64,000 bases of DNA from Rhizobium leguminosarum (GCF_017876795.1 NZ_JAGIOR010000001.1:3684501-3748500), one strand, 5' to 3'; shown: positions 16,319 to 24,666, counted from the stretch's first letter. Translations and numbers: made by a program. The notes: generated by a model not told the origin, from the letters alone.

Positions 16319-17930
16319 TGAAACCGCCCTCCAGCGTCCGTTCCCTTTTGGCTGGAAGCGACAGGCCGATGGCTGCCTCGCCGAAGAGCCCGGCGTGCAT
16401 GACCTTCAGGTCGGGGGCGACGATCAGCGGAAACTCCGACTGATCGAGGATATGGGACTGCAGATCGACGCCCGGTGCAATCTCGGTGAGGACGACGCCA
16501 TCAGGCGTCAGCTTCATGACGCACCGCTCGGTGACATAGGTGATGTCCTGTCCCTGCTCGATCGCCCGCCTGCCGCTGAAAGTAACGTGCTCGACCTCGT
16601 TGACGAGCTTCTTCAGCTTGCCTTCCTTCTCGATGAGAAGAGCCCCATCGGCGATCGAAAGCTTTGCTCCTGCGTTGAACATGCCGGAGAAGACGATCTT
16701 CTTTGCGCGCGCCGTGATGTCGACGAAGCCGCCGGCACCGGCCGTCACGTGCGGCCGGAAGGAAAGTTTGGAGACGTTGACCGAACCGTCCTTGCCGATC
16801 TCGAGGAAGGAGAGCAGCGACGCATCGAAGCCTGCACCCTGGAAGTAAGTGAACTGATAGGGAGACGGCATATAGGCGTCCGCATTGGAGGCGCAGCCAA
16901 AGGCGAAGTCGAGCAGCGGCACGCCACCGACCGCGCCTTGCTCGATCACCCAGGTGACCGCGCCATGCAGTCCCTCCTCCAGCAGAATACGCGGCACGTT
17001 GGCCGAGATGCCGAAGCCGAGATTGACGCAGCTTCCCGCCTGAAGCTCCTGCGCGACACGGCGCGCGATGACTTTCTGAACGTTGAACTCCGGAAGGTGG
17101 AAGCTAGCGAGCGGGCGGAAGATCTCCCCCGAAATAGCCGGATCGTACCCCGTCTGCGTCGTCTGCTTCTGATCGGGATCGACGACGATATAGTCGACCA
17201 GCATTCCAGGCACGCGGACGTCATGGGGTTTCAGTGAGCCTTCCTTGGTGATCCGCTTGACCTGTGCGATGACGATGCCGCCATTGTTGCGGGCGGCCAG
17301 CGCCTGATCGAGACCGCCGAGATAGGCGCCTTCATGTTCGTATGTGAGATTGCCGCGCTCGTCGGCGGTGGTGGCACGGATAATGGCGACCTGAGGGACG
17401 ATCGAGGGGAAGAACAGCCAGTCGTCGCCCTCGAAGCTGACGCGCTTAACCACCGGATGTTCCGAAGCCAGCTCATTCATCGCGCAGCCCTGCCGCCGGG
17501 GATCGACGAATGTGTCGATGCCGATCTTGGTCAGGACGCCCGGCCGCTTGGCGGCGGCTTCACGATGGATGTCGAAGAGGATGCCGGAGGGAATGTTGTA
17601 GGCCGAGATCTCGTTATTGGTGATCATCTGCCAGATCAGCGGCGGCTCTGATGACGAGGGTCCCGATGGATAGGAGCCGCCGATGATACGCTTGAGCAGA
17701 CCCTTCCTGGCGATGTGGTCGACGCCCTTGATGCCGCTCATGTCGCCGGCGGCGATCGGATGAAGGGTCGTCAAGTCACGGGGATGACCGGTCGCATCAA
17801 AACGCTCGCCAATCGCCCTCAGCATCAGATCCGGGCAACCGAGACCGCTCGAGGATGATACCGTCACGACAGCGCCATCCGGGATCAACGCCGCCGCTTC
17901 GGCTGGGGTGAGATGCTTCTTCATGGGCAT
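16311..17930 (-). CDS. Family I CoA transferase (acetate/propionate type)
   Basis: This 539-residue fused CoA transferase transfers CoA from a donor acyl-CoA to an acid. The catalytic glutamate is Glu330 in VIEQGAVGGVP, matching the YdiF/propionate CoA-transferase motif. The single chain contains both the alpha-like half (residues 1-270) and the beta-like half (280-539). It is the second gene of the cluster, starting 23 bases after the LacI regulator stop. A second ATG two codons inside is also possible. No acyl-CoA ligase is present, so this enzyme is the likely activating step for an acid intermediate. Confidence 0.9.
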   Translation of the reverse strand: MPMKKHLTPAEAAALIPDGAVVTVSSSSGLGCPDLMLRAIGERFDATGHPRDLTTLHPIAAGDMSGIKGVDHIARKGLLKRIIGGSYPSGPSSSEPPLIWQMITNNEISAYNIPSGILFDIHREAAAKRPGVLTKIGIDTFVDPRRQGCAMNELASEHPVVKRVSFEGDDWLFFPSIVPQVAIIRATTADERGNLTYEHEGAYLGGLDQALAARNNGGIVIAQVKRITKEGSLKPHDVRVPGMLVDYIVVDPDQKQTTQTGYDPAISGEIFRPLASFHLPEFNVQKVIARRVAQELQAGSCVNLGFGISANVPRILLEEGLHGAVTWVIEQGAVGGVPLLDFAFGCASNADAYMPSPYQFTYFQGAGFDASLLSFLEIGKDGSVNVSKLSFRPHVTAGAGGFVDITARAKKIVFSGMFNAGAKLSIADGALLIEKEGKLKKLVNEVEHVTFSGRRAIEQGQDITYVTERCVMKLTPDGVVLTEIAPGVDLQSHILDQSEFPLIVAPDLKVMHAGLFGEAAIGLSLPAKRERTLEGGFNG

Positions 17931-17953
17931 TACTCAGCGTCCTGTTTCGATTT

Positions 17954-19003
17954 TTACGCTCTTGCCGGTCTTGCCGGCGCGGTCTTGCCAGCGCCGCAGC
18001 TCTCGCGGACAACCAGTCGAACGGCTGTTACCACCGTCTCCGCCTCGGCCTTGCCGGCATTGATCTGCTTCAGAAGCATCTGTGCGCCGCGGCGCCCGAT
18101 GCCTTGCGGATCGACCGAGACCGTCGTCAACGCCGGAACCGCTGCCTGAGCCTCGATGACATCGTCGAAACCCACCACGGCGAAGTCGGCGCCAGGCTCC
18201 AGACGGCGCGCGCGCAATCCGTCGCAAACACCGAAGGCCACGGCATCGTTGAAGCAAACGGCTGCGGTCGGCCGACGGCCAAGCGCAATCGCCTTTCCGA
18301 TCGCCTCTACCCCGCCCGCCCGCGACGGCGCGGATGAGACGACCAGATCCTCGTGATAATCGAGCCCGGCTGCCTCTACGCCGCTTCGGTAACCGGCAAG
18401 GCGGTCGTCGAAGACGGCGGTGTCGGGAAAGCCGCCGAGAAAAGCGATGCGCTTGTGACCGAGGCCCGCCAGGTGCTTGACCGCAGACATCATGCCGGCC
18501 TGGTTGTCGGAGACGATCGACGAGACCTTGGCGCCAGGCAGGTTTCGAACGACGACCACCACCGGTATGCCGGCCGCCACGAGCGGCTTGAAATCTGCCG
18601 CATCGGTGGCGCGCGCCGGCGAGACGATCAGCCCCGAAATGCCATGCTCACGCATCGACGCGACGACCTCACGCTGCCGGTCGATGCTTTCACCGGTGTT
18701 CGACAGGAACTGCACGAAGCCAGCTGACTGAACGACCATATCGACGCCGACCGCCAGTTCCGCAAAGAAGCTGTTCGTCAGGTCGTTGACGACAACCCCG
18801 ACGATCCTTGACTTGGCCCCGGCCTGCCGAAGATTGGCTGCGCCGCGGTTATAGACGTAGCCGAGCTCGCGCATCACCGCATTGACCTTGGCACGCGTGC
18901 CCTCATTGACCAGGGAGGAGCCCTGCAGCACCAGCGACACCGTCGACTTGGAGACGCCGGCGGCCTTTGCGATGTCAATGACGGTTACCCGCGCCTTTGT
19001 CAT
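17954..19003 (-). CDS. LacI-family transcriptional regulator
   Basis: This 349-residue protein has a LacI helix-turn-helix at residues 7-30 (VIDIAKAAGVSKSTVSLVL), then the hinge and a periplasmic-binding-protein-like sugar-sensing domain (IVGVVVNDLTNSFFAEL near residue 60, VVGFDDVIEAQ near 270). Start ATG 19003 is preceded by GAGAGGG; the frame runs 29 codons further up without a ribosome site and through the operators. It is the first gene of the catabolic cluster. The two operator-like palindromes just upstream suggest it represses its own operon until a sugar ligand binds. Confidence 0.93.
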   Translation of the reverse strand: MTKARVTVIDIAKAAGVSKSTVSLVLQGSSLVNEGTRAKVNAVMRELGYVYNRGAANLRQAGAKSRIVGVVVNDLTNSFFAELAVGVDMVVQSAGFVQFLSNTGESIDRQREVVASMREHGISGLIVSPARATDAADFKPLVAAGIPVVVVVRNLPGAKVSSIVSDNQAGMMSAVKHLAGLGHKRIAFLGGFPDTAVFDDRLAGYRSGVEAAGLDYHEDLVVSSAPSRAGGVEAIGKAIALGRRPTAAVCFNDAVAFGVCDGLRARRLEPGADFAVVGFDDVIEAQAAVPALTTVSVDPQGIGRRGAQMLLKQINAGKAEAETVVTAVRLVVRESCGAGKTAPARPARA

Positions 19004-19039
19004 TTCCCTCTCCGACCATGTCGCTTGCTGGATAAATAT

Positions 19040-19053
19040 TTGGAACGTTCCAA
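19040..19053. promoter_or_regulatory. LacI-type operator, proximal
   Basis: TTGGAACGTTCCAA is a perfect 14-base palindrome with a central CG, as expected for a LacI-family dimer. It lies 37 bases upstream of the LacI-family start codon, where bound repressor would block RNA polymerase. Confidence 0.75.
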
Positions 19054-19145
19054 TTGTGTCAAGTGAAATTTGTGCATATGCCATCCGCACTCACATATTC
19101 TGCGAATTTTTCTGCTGCTTATGCGGCAATGAAGCGCTGCTAAAA

Positions 19146-19159
19146 TTGGAACGTTCTAA
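19146..19159. promoter_or_regulatory. LacI-type operator, distal
   Basis: TTGGAACGTTCTAA differs from the proximal site at one position. The two sites are 106 bases apart, close to ten helical turns, which would place both on the same DNA face and allow looping by a tetramer or cooperative dimers. Confidence 0.7.
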
Positions 19160-19345
19160 ATCAGGACCGCGACCAAGTGACATCCGCCGACATTCTCGGG
19201 CGTGAGGGAGCTACATTTTTCTGCGGTAGAACGCGGCCAATCTAGGGCTGGTATTTTTCAGGACATCGACTACAAGTCGAAATTAGTCGCCGGTAAAAGA
19301 GCGATCGTGACCTGAGTATATTCGCCAAACCTATTGAGATTTTTT

Positions 19346-20287
19346 ATGCAAATTTTTAGAGCTTTTCGCGCTCGTCGTCCCATTTGTGCAGCGACGTTGG
19401 GACTTCTATTTGGTCCGGATTTGGTTATGGCCTATCTCGGTCGCGGCTGGAATGCGATCGCTTACTCTATCGGCGGCGTCGGCATCTTCATCACGCAACT
19501 CTGGTTGTCTGGCGCTCCTTCGACCGCTGCTTTTGGGTATTTGCTGATCTTTGCCTGGCGTCTGATCGGCCTGCTGCATGGCTATCGCACGGCAAAGAAG
19601 ATGCCAGCAGACACCGTGTTTCCTTGGTACTCGCGGTGGTATAATCTTTTTCTGATCTTTTTGATTGCGCCGGTCGCCTTGGCGATGCTGCTTCGCAGTT
19701 TGCTCTTCGAGCCATTCACGATACCGGCGAGTTCCATGCTGCCTAACTTGCGGAGCGGCGACTACATATTCGCGCAAAAATATGTCTACGGATACAGCCG
19801 CTATTCTTTCCCGTACGGGCTTGGACCGCGGCATCGTATGTTTGGACATGGGCCGGAGCGAGGAGACGTCGTCATGTTCCGCCAGCCGATGGACCCGCGG
19901 ATCGATTTCGTGAAACGCGTCGTCGGCCTGCCGGGTGACCGCATTCAAATGAAATCCGGTATTCTCTACTTGAACGGTACCGCAGTTGAGCGCGAGCCGG
20001 CGGGTGATTTGACCTATCAATCAGTGACAGTGCATGCTTTTAAAGAGACGCTGCCATCTGGCCGCAGCTATATGATCGTTGAGCAAGTGGACAACGCCCG
20101 TGGCGACAACACCCGGGAATTCACTGTCCCTGACGGGCACTATTTCGTGCTGGGCGACAATCGCGACAACAGCTTGGATAGCCGCTTCGATATGGGGTTC
20201 GTCCCCGATGACAACATATATGCGAAGGCAGCGATCGTGCTGTTCAATTCCGAAGATAAATCGCGGCAGACGTCGTGGATCCAATAG
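19346..20287 (+). CDS. lepB: Signal peptidase I with extended N-terminus
   Basis: This 313-residue protein is a type I signal peptidase that cleaves Sec and Tat signal peptides at the outer face of the inner membrane. Catalytic Ser130 lies in IPASSMLPNLRSGD and the general base Lys190 in DFVKRVVGLPGDRI; the family GDNRDNSLDSR box is near residue 270. The N-terminal 125 residues hold about four hydrophobic segments, more than the usual one or two. A TTG four codons upstream is an alternative start. The G+C content and codon choice are visibly lower than in the flanking genes, suggesting acquisition. It is probably an accessory enzyme: I expect a main lepB with rnc/era elsewhere. Confidence 0.88.
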   Translation: MQIFRAFRARRPICAATLGLLFGPDLVMAYLGRGWNAIAYSIGGVGIFITQLWLSGAPSTAAFGYLLIFAWRLIGLLHGYRTAKKMPADTVFPWYSRWYNLFLIFLIAPVALAMLLRSLLFEPFTIPASSMLPNLRSGDYIFAQKYVYGYSRYSFPYGLGPRHRMFGHGPERGDVVMFRQPMDPRIDFVKRVVGLPGDRIQMKSGILYLNGTAVEREPAGDLTYQSVTVHAFKETLPSGRSYMIVEQVDNARGDNTREFTVPDGHYFVLGDNRDNSLDSRFDMGFVPDDNIYAKAAIVLFNSEDKSRQTSWIQ

Positions 20288-20485
20288 GCTTAAGGGCATC
20301 CATCCTCTGGGAAGGCTGGTTCCCTCTGGACGAGGAGTGCCCTTGCCATCGGTGGTTGCTCTGAACGATGTGACAGCGCTCTCTCTTCAAGTGAGGAAGT
20401 CCGATCAATAGCCATTAGCGAAACTTTATCGTTTCTGACGAATGCTACTGATACGTGCAACGTGCCAGATCTGCAACAGGGTCGG

Positions 20486-20935
20486 ATGATGCCACACTCG
20501 TTTGAATCCATTCTGGAGAACCTGCCGCAGGGCATTGTTCTGCTTGATCCCTGCCAATAGGGTGATGGCCTTCAACTCCCGCACGCTTGATATTCTCGGC
20601 CTGCCGGATGGCGCCATCGGCAAAGGAATGAATATCGACGGATTGCCGGGCACCGCCGATTGCCGTGCAGCCGCATGCCGGCAGTCGACCACCGGCAGAC
20701 CACACACCTCTCAGTTTGCACTTTCCGACGGACGAATGATGTCATTGACCTGCGCCCCGGAACGTCGACCGGAATTGCCGGCACCGGTATCGGCCTCAAT
20801 CTGGTGAAGCAGATCGTCGAACTGCACCACGGCTCGATCGAGGTTCGAAGCACAAGAGGGTGCGGATCAACCTTTATCGTAACCCTTCCCATCAAGCGAA
20901 CCGATAACGCTTCTGCGAGCAGTGACGCTGCCTGA
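20486..20935 (+). pseudogene. Decayed PAS sensor histidine kinase remnant
   Basis: The first frame reads SFESILENLPQGIVLLDPCQ and then stops at TAG (20558-20560). The next frame continues with [17 protein letters not shown] and [15 protein letters not shown], both typical of a PAS domain. A third frame ends with [20 protein letters not shown] and [11 protein letters not shown], the G2 box and last strand of a histidine kinase ATPase domain. The DHp (phosphoacceptor) region and most of the ATPase domain are missing. At least two frame changes and an internal deletion separate the pieces, so this is not functional as a kinase. No ORF here should be annotated as intact. Confidence 0.75.
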
Positions 20936-20996
20936 TATTTCAGGATTGCTGTCCTGCATATCTACCCTATCCTTCTCACTAGAGGAGGATCATGCC

Positions 20997-21620
20997 ATGG
21001 CTTTTATTCATACCCCCAATGCATCCGCCAGCGAGAAGACGACGTCGATGTATGCGTCGGCCGAGGCGAATTATGGTTATCTGCCGAACATGTACCGTGC
21101 CTTCGGTCACCGGCCGGAGGTGATGGAGAACTGGGCAGCGCTGCTTTCGAGCATTCGCGGCCATATGAGCCTCAGGCGCTATGAGTTGGTGACGCTGGCG
21201 GCGGCCAAGGAGCTGAAATCCTCCTATTGCATGCTGGCACACGGCTCGGTGCTGCTGCGCGAGGGCTTTACCAGCGACGGGCTGACGGCTGTTGTCAACG
21301 AGACGGAGAAAGCGCCGATCGATGCCGTCGAACGGGCGATCATGGCCTTTGCCGCCAAGGTGGCGCGCGACGCGACGTCGGTCACCCAGCAGGATATAGA
21401 TGGGCTGAAGAAACACGGGCTGAGCGATGCCGAGGTGTTCGACGTCACCGCCGCGGCAGCGGCGCGGTGTTTCTTCTCGAAAATGCTGGATGCGCTCGGC
21501 GCTGCACCCGACCACGCCTATATCGAGCGGCTGGAGCCGAATATTAGAAAGGCGCTCAGCGTCGGCCGGGAAGTCGAGCGACCGCTGGCGCCGTCACCGT
21601 CGCGTGGCACATCGCAATGA
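20997..21620 (+). CDS. AhpD-like/carboxymuconolactone decarboxylase-family protein
   Basis: This 207-residue all-helical protein starts at an ATG preceded by AGAGGAGG at eight bases. The core motif is SSYCMLAHGSVL near residue 78, a CxxxH variant of the AhpD/CMD active site in which the first Cys of the usual CxxCH is absent. AhpD proteins with both cysteines act as peroxidases; with a single Cys the activity is uncertain. The sequence around YGYLPNMYRAFGHRPEV matches the peroxidase-related subgroup. It stands alone, downstream of the kinase remnant. Confidence 0.85.
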   Translation: MAFIHTPNASASEKTTSMYASAEANYGYLPNMYRAFGHRPEVMENWAALLSSIRGHMSLRRYELVTLAAAKELKSSYCMLAHGSVLLREGFTSDGLTAVVNETEKAPIDAVERAIMAFAAKVARDATSVTQQDIDGLKKHGLSDAEVFDVTAAAAARCFFSKMLDALGAAPDHAYIERLEPNIRKALSVGREVERPLAPSPSRGTSQ

Positions 21621-21629
21621 GAGAGTGAG

Positions 21630-21659
21630 CCCCTACTCTTGCGGCCCCTACTCTTCCGG
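21630..21659. repeat. 15-bp tandem duplication at the hydrolase stop
   Basis: CCCCTACTCTTGCGG (21630-21644) is followed by CCCCTACTCTTCCGG (21645-21659), identical at 14 of 15 positions. The second unit spans the stop codon of the leftward hydrolase gene, and the first adds a second in-frame stop-containing copy after it. Confidence 0.8.
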
Positions 21660-22676
21660 TTTGTCCTCAAAATGCCGGATCGCAAACTCGGCGATATTCT
21701 GGCTCGACCGATCGGCATCGTCGAGCAGCGAGGGAAACAACTGCCACTGATGCGGCATGCCTGGCCAGATTTCGGTGGTGACGTCCACGCCGGCCTGGCG
21801 CGCCTTGTCGGCGAGCCGCAGCGTGTCATCAAGCAGGACTTCGCCGGAACCGACCTGTAGCAGCAGCGGCGGAAAGCCGGTCATGTCGGCATAAAGCGGC
21901 GATGCCTGGGGATCGGTCGGCGACCGGTTGCCGAGATAGGCCTTGCGCAAGGCCTCGATCGAGGCGCTTCCGACCAGCGGATCGCTATCGGCATTGACTG
22001 TCATCGATCCGCCGGTCGCGGCAAGATCGGTGATGGGGCTGAGCGCAATCACAGCCGTCGGCAATGGTTTTGCCGCCTGCTTCTGCCGCAGCACCGTCTC
22101 AATCGCAATATTGCCGCCGGCGTCGTCACCGGCGACGATAACGTTTTCGCTGCGATAGCCGTTGTCGAGAAGCCAGCGATATGCCGTCAGCGCGTCGTTG
22201 ATCTGCGCGGGATAGGTATAGTCGGGCATCAGCCGATACTCGATCAGAAGAACGTCGCTGGAGGTGGCCTTGGCGAGCGAGCCGGCAAGCAGGCTGTGTG
22301 TGCGGATGGAGCCGCCGGAAAAGCCGCCGCCATGAATATAGAGGATCACCCTGTGGCCGATCGGGTGATGGAGACGCGCCGGCCACATCAGCTCGGCATC
22401 GACCTGCCGGACCTGGATGCGGGTCGGCCCCGGCGTCGTTTCCATCAGCGCCCGGAAGGCTGTCCGCCGCTGCTGCAAGCCGTCGGCGCCGGCAAAATGA
22501 TCCTTCCAGAGGCCGACGAGCTTTTCGACCTGCTCGTGCGAGGCCTGGCTTTGCGGTCCAATGTCCTTGCCGGCCGCCGCCGAAGCCAGCAGCATCAGCG
22601 CGGCCAATGTGGGCAACAGACCGCTGAGCCGCTTCGATGCTCTTCGATTACCAGTTGGCAAAATCCGACCGTTCAT
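21648..22676 (-). CDS. HSL-type alpha/beta hydrolase with Asp at nucleophile position
   Basis: This 342-residue protein has an N-terminal hydrophobic signal (residues 17-36) and the hormone-sensitive-lipase oxyanion motif IHGGGF (114-119). The family nucleophile motif GDSAGG reads GDDAGG here (codon GAC at 22122-22124, Asp185). Acid and base candidates remain in GSGEVLLDD and GMPHQWQLF. It therefore looks like an exported family IV esterase homologue whose catalytic serine is replaced. It may be inactive, use another mechanism or bind ligand only. ATG 22676 follows GGGAGAGG; a TTG one codon upstream is less likely. Confidence 0.85.
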   Translation of the reverse strand: MNGRILPTGNRRASKRLSGLLPTLAALMLLASAAAGKDIGPQSQASHEQVEKLVGLWKDHFAGADGLQQRRTAFRALMETTPGPTRIQVRQVDAELMWPARLHHPIGHRVILYIHGGGFSGGSIRTHSLLAGSLAKATSSDVLLIEYRLMPDYTYPAQINDALTAYRWLLDNGYRSENVIVAGDDAGGNIAIETVLRQKQAAKPLPTAVIALSPITDLAATGGSMTVNADSDPLVGSASIEALRKAYLGNRSPTDPQASPLYADMTGFPPLLLQVGSGEVLLDDTLRLADKARQAGVDVTTEIWPGMPHQWQLFPSLLDDADRSSQNIAEFAIRHFEDKPEE

Positions 22677-22777
22677 CAACCTCTCCCGATGATGCTGGCC
22701 ATGGCGGCCATGGCAGCATCATTGGCCAGTTCACGCGCAGGAGTCAAAAGGCTGAGCGATGCAAATCCTCACCTTTT

Positions 22778-23665
22778 TTACTCGGCTCTCATCGCGTCGA
22801 TGACCGCCCTGAAGCCCGCCGACATGTGGCGTCGGCTCGGATAATAGAGATAGAGCGGTTCCTCCGGCTGGCACCAGTCGTCGAGCACCTGGATCAGCTC
22901 GCCGTTGGCGATCGCCTTTTCCACGCGCGGTTCCCAGATATAGGCAAGACCGACACCGCCGAGCGCTGCCTGCATCATCAGTTCGTGATCGTCGAGCGAC
23001 AGCGGTCCGGTCGGCTGAAAGCTCACCGCCTGGCCATCCTTCTCGAACTCCCAGGCATAGCGTGCACCTGACGGAAACATGTTCTGGATACAGAGATGGC
23101 GCTTGAGATCGTGGGGCGTCGCCGGCTTCGGCCGGGCCTCGAAATAGGCGGGTGAACCGACGACGACCAGCCGGATGCGCGGCTTGATGCGCAGCGCGAT
23201 CATGCCCTCGGTGAGGCGCTCGCCGAAGCGGATGCCGGCATCGAAACCCTCCTCGACAATATCGACCAGCCTGTCTGTCGCGTTGATCTCCAGCTGCAAA
23301 TTGGGATTGCGTTGGAGCAACGGAGCAATGACGCGGCCGATGACGAAGGGGCCGATCGAATTCGGCACGTTGATCCTCACCTTGCCGAAGGGCGTGTCGC
23401 GGTATCGGTTCAACGCATCGAGCGCTGCTGCCATCTCGCAGAAGGCCGGGTCGAGATGCGAGATCAGCAGTTCGCCGGCCTCGGTCAGCGAAACGCTGCG
23501 CGTCGTGCGGTTGAGCAGGCGAATGCCGATCCGGTCTTCGAGGTTGAGCACGGCATGGCTGACCGCGGAGGCGGTGACACCCCTCTCCTCGCCGGCCTTG
23601 CGAAAACTCTTATGCCGGGCAACGGCCGCAAAAGCCGCCAGTTCGGAAAGTTCGGTGGCGCGCAT
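22778..23665 (-). CDS. LysR-family transcriptional regulator
   Basis: This 295-residue regulator has a winged HTH in residues 1-60 (FRKAGEERGVTASAVSHAV, then RLLNRTTRSVSLTEAG) and a periplasmic-binding-type effector domain to the end. It is divergent from the SDR gene at 23798 with 132 bases between the start codons, the classical arrangement for a LysR protein controlling its neighbour and itself. The segment LDALNRYRDTPFGKVRIN fits the CrgA-like group that often governs oxidoreductases. The effector is unknown. Confidence 0.93.
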   Translation of the reverse strand: MRATELSELAAFAAVARHKSFRKAGEERGVTASAVSHAVLNLEDRIGIRLLNRTTRSVSLTEAGELLISHLDPAFCEMAAALDALNRYRDTPFGKVRINVPNSIGPFVIGRVIAPLLQRNPNLQLEINATDRLVDIVEEGFDAGIRFGERLTEGMIALRIKPRIRLVVVGSPAYFEARPKPATPHDLKRHLCIQNMFPSGARYAWEFEKDGQAVSFQPTGPLSLDDHELMMQAALGGVGLAYIWEPRVEKAIANGELIQVLDDWCQPEEPLYLYYPSRRHMSAGFRAVIDAMRAE

Positions 23666-23797
23666 TGCTGAATACTGCTCATCATAGTTTCAAGAATAAC
23701 AAATCTTATACAGCAACGAATTTTCGGTCAAATTCAAACCCGTCAGCACAGAGATGCGACGCCGAGACAACCAAATAGACCTCGAAAGGAATTCGTC

Positions 23798-24649
23798 ATG
23801 AAAGTCTGGTTCATCACTGGTGCATCCCGCGGCTTCGGCGCGCTGATGACCAAGGAAGCGCTTGCATCGGGCGATGCCGTTATCGCCACCGCCCGCAACC
23901 CGAAGACCGTGACCGAGCAGTTCGGCGATCATCCGAACCTCCTCGCCGTCGCCCTCGATGTCACCAACGAGGCGCAGGCGAAAGACGCTGCGGCTGCCGG
24001 CATCGCCCGCTTCGGCCGCATCGACGTTCTCGCCAACAATGCCGGTTACGGCCTGCTCGGCGCCGTCGAGGAAGCCACCGCCGAAGAGATCGAAAAGCTC
24101 TATGCCACGAATGTCTTCGGCCTGCTGAAGGTGACGCGCGCCGTATTGCCTTATATGCGCCGCCAGCGTTCCGGCCATATTCTGAACTTCTCTTCGATCG
24201 GCGGTTACTTCGGCTATCCCGGCTGGGGCATCTACGGCTCGACGAAATTCGCCGTCGAGGGTCTGTCCGAATCGATGGCCGCCGAACTCGAACCTTTCGG
24301 CATCACGGTGACGATCGTCGAGCCCGGCTTCTTCCGCACGGACTTCCTCGCCGATACGTCGCTGGCGGTGAGCCCGGCCTCCATCGCCGATTACGAAGGC
24401 ACGCCGGCCGGCAACATGCGCAACTTCGCCGCCGACGCCAATCATGCCCAGCCCGGCAATCCCGCCAGGCTCGCCGCCGGCATCATGACAATGGTCAATT
24501 CAGCCAACCCGCCGCTGCGCATGCCGTTCGGCAGCGACACGGTGGCTGTGATCGAGGAGCAGCATGCCAGCGTCGAAAAGGAGCTTGCCGCCTGGCGCGA
24601 ACTCGCCCTCTCCACGGATTTTTCGAGCGATGCAACGGCCTCGGCCTGA
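23798..24649 (+). CDS. Short-chain dehydrogenase/reductase
   Basis: This 283-residue classical SDR has the cofactor motif TGASRGFG (7-14), the structural motif NNAG (80-83), and the catalytic Ser132/133, Tyr146 and Lys150 (YGSTK). Arg11 after TGAS suggests NADP(H) use. The C-terminal part after residue 190 is longer than the minimal SDR and matches the group reducing small ketones or aldehydes. It is probably controlled by the divergent LysR regulator. A GC-rich hairpin follows at 24667-24699. Confidence 0.92.
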   Translation: MKVWFITGASRGFGALMTKEALASGDAVIATARNPKTVTEQFGDHPNLLAVALDVTNEAQAKDAAAAGIARFGRIDVLANNAGYGLLGAVEEATAEEIEKLYATNVFGLLKVTRAVLPYMRRQRSGHILNFSSIGGYFGYPGWGIYGSTKFAVEGLSESMAAELEPFGITVTIVEPGFFRTDFLADTSLAVSPASIADYEGTPAGNMRNFAADANHAQPGNPARLAAGIMTMVNSANPPLRMPFGSDTVAVIEEQHASVEKELAAWRELALSTDFSSDATASA

Positions 24650-24666
24650 GAGCCAGGGCCGGTACC

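Larger units (their letters stand above)
19004..19345. other. Divergent control region, LacI regulator and signal peptidase
   Basis: This 342-base region is AT-richer than its surroundings and holds two LacI-type operator candidates (19040-19053 and 19146-19159). It must contain the leftward promoter of the catabolic cluster and probably the rightward promoter of the signal peptidase gene. I could not assign -35/-10 boxes with confidence. No RNA gene or ORF is evident. Confidence 0.5.
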
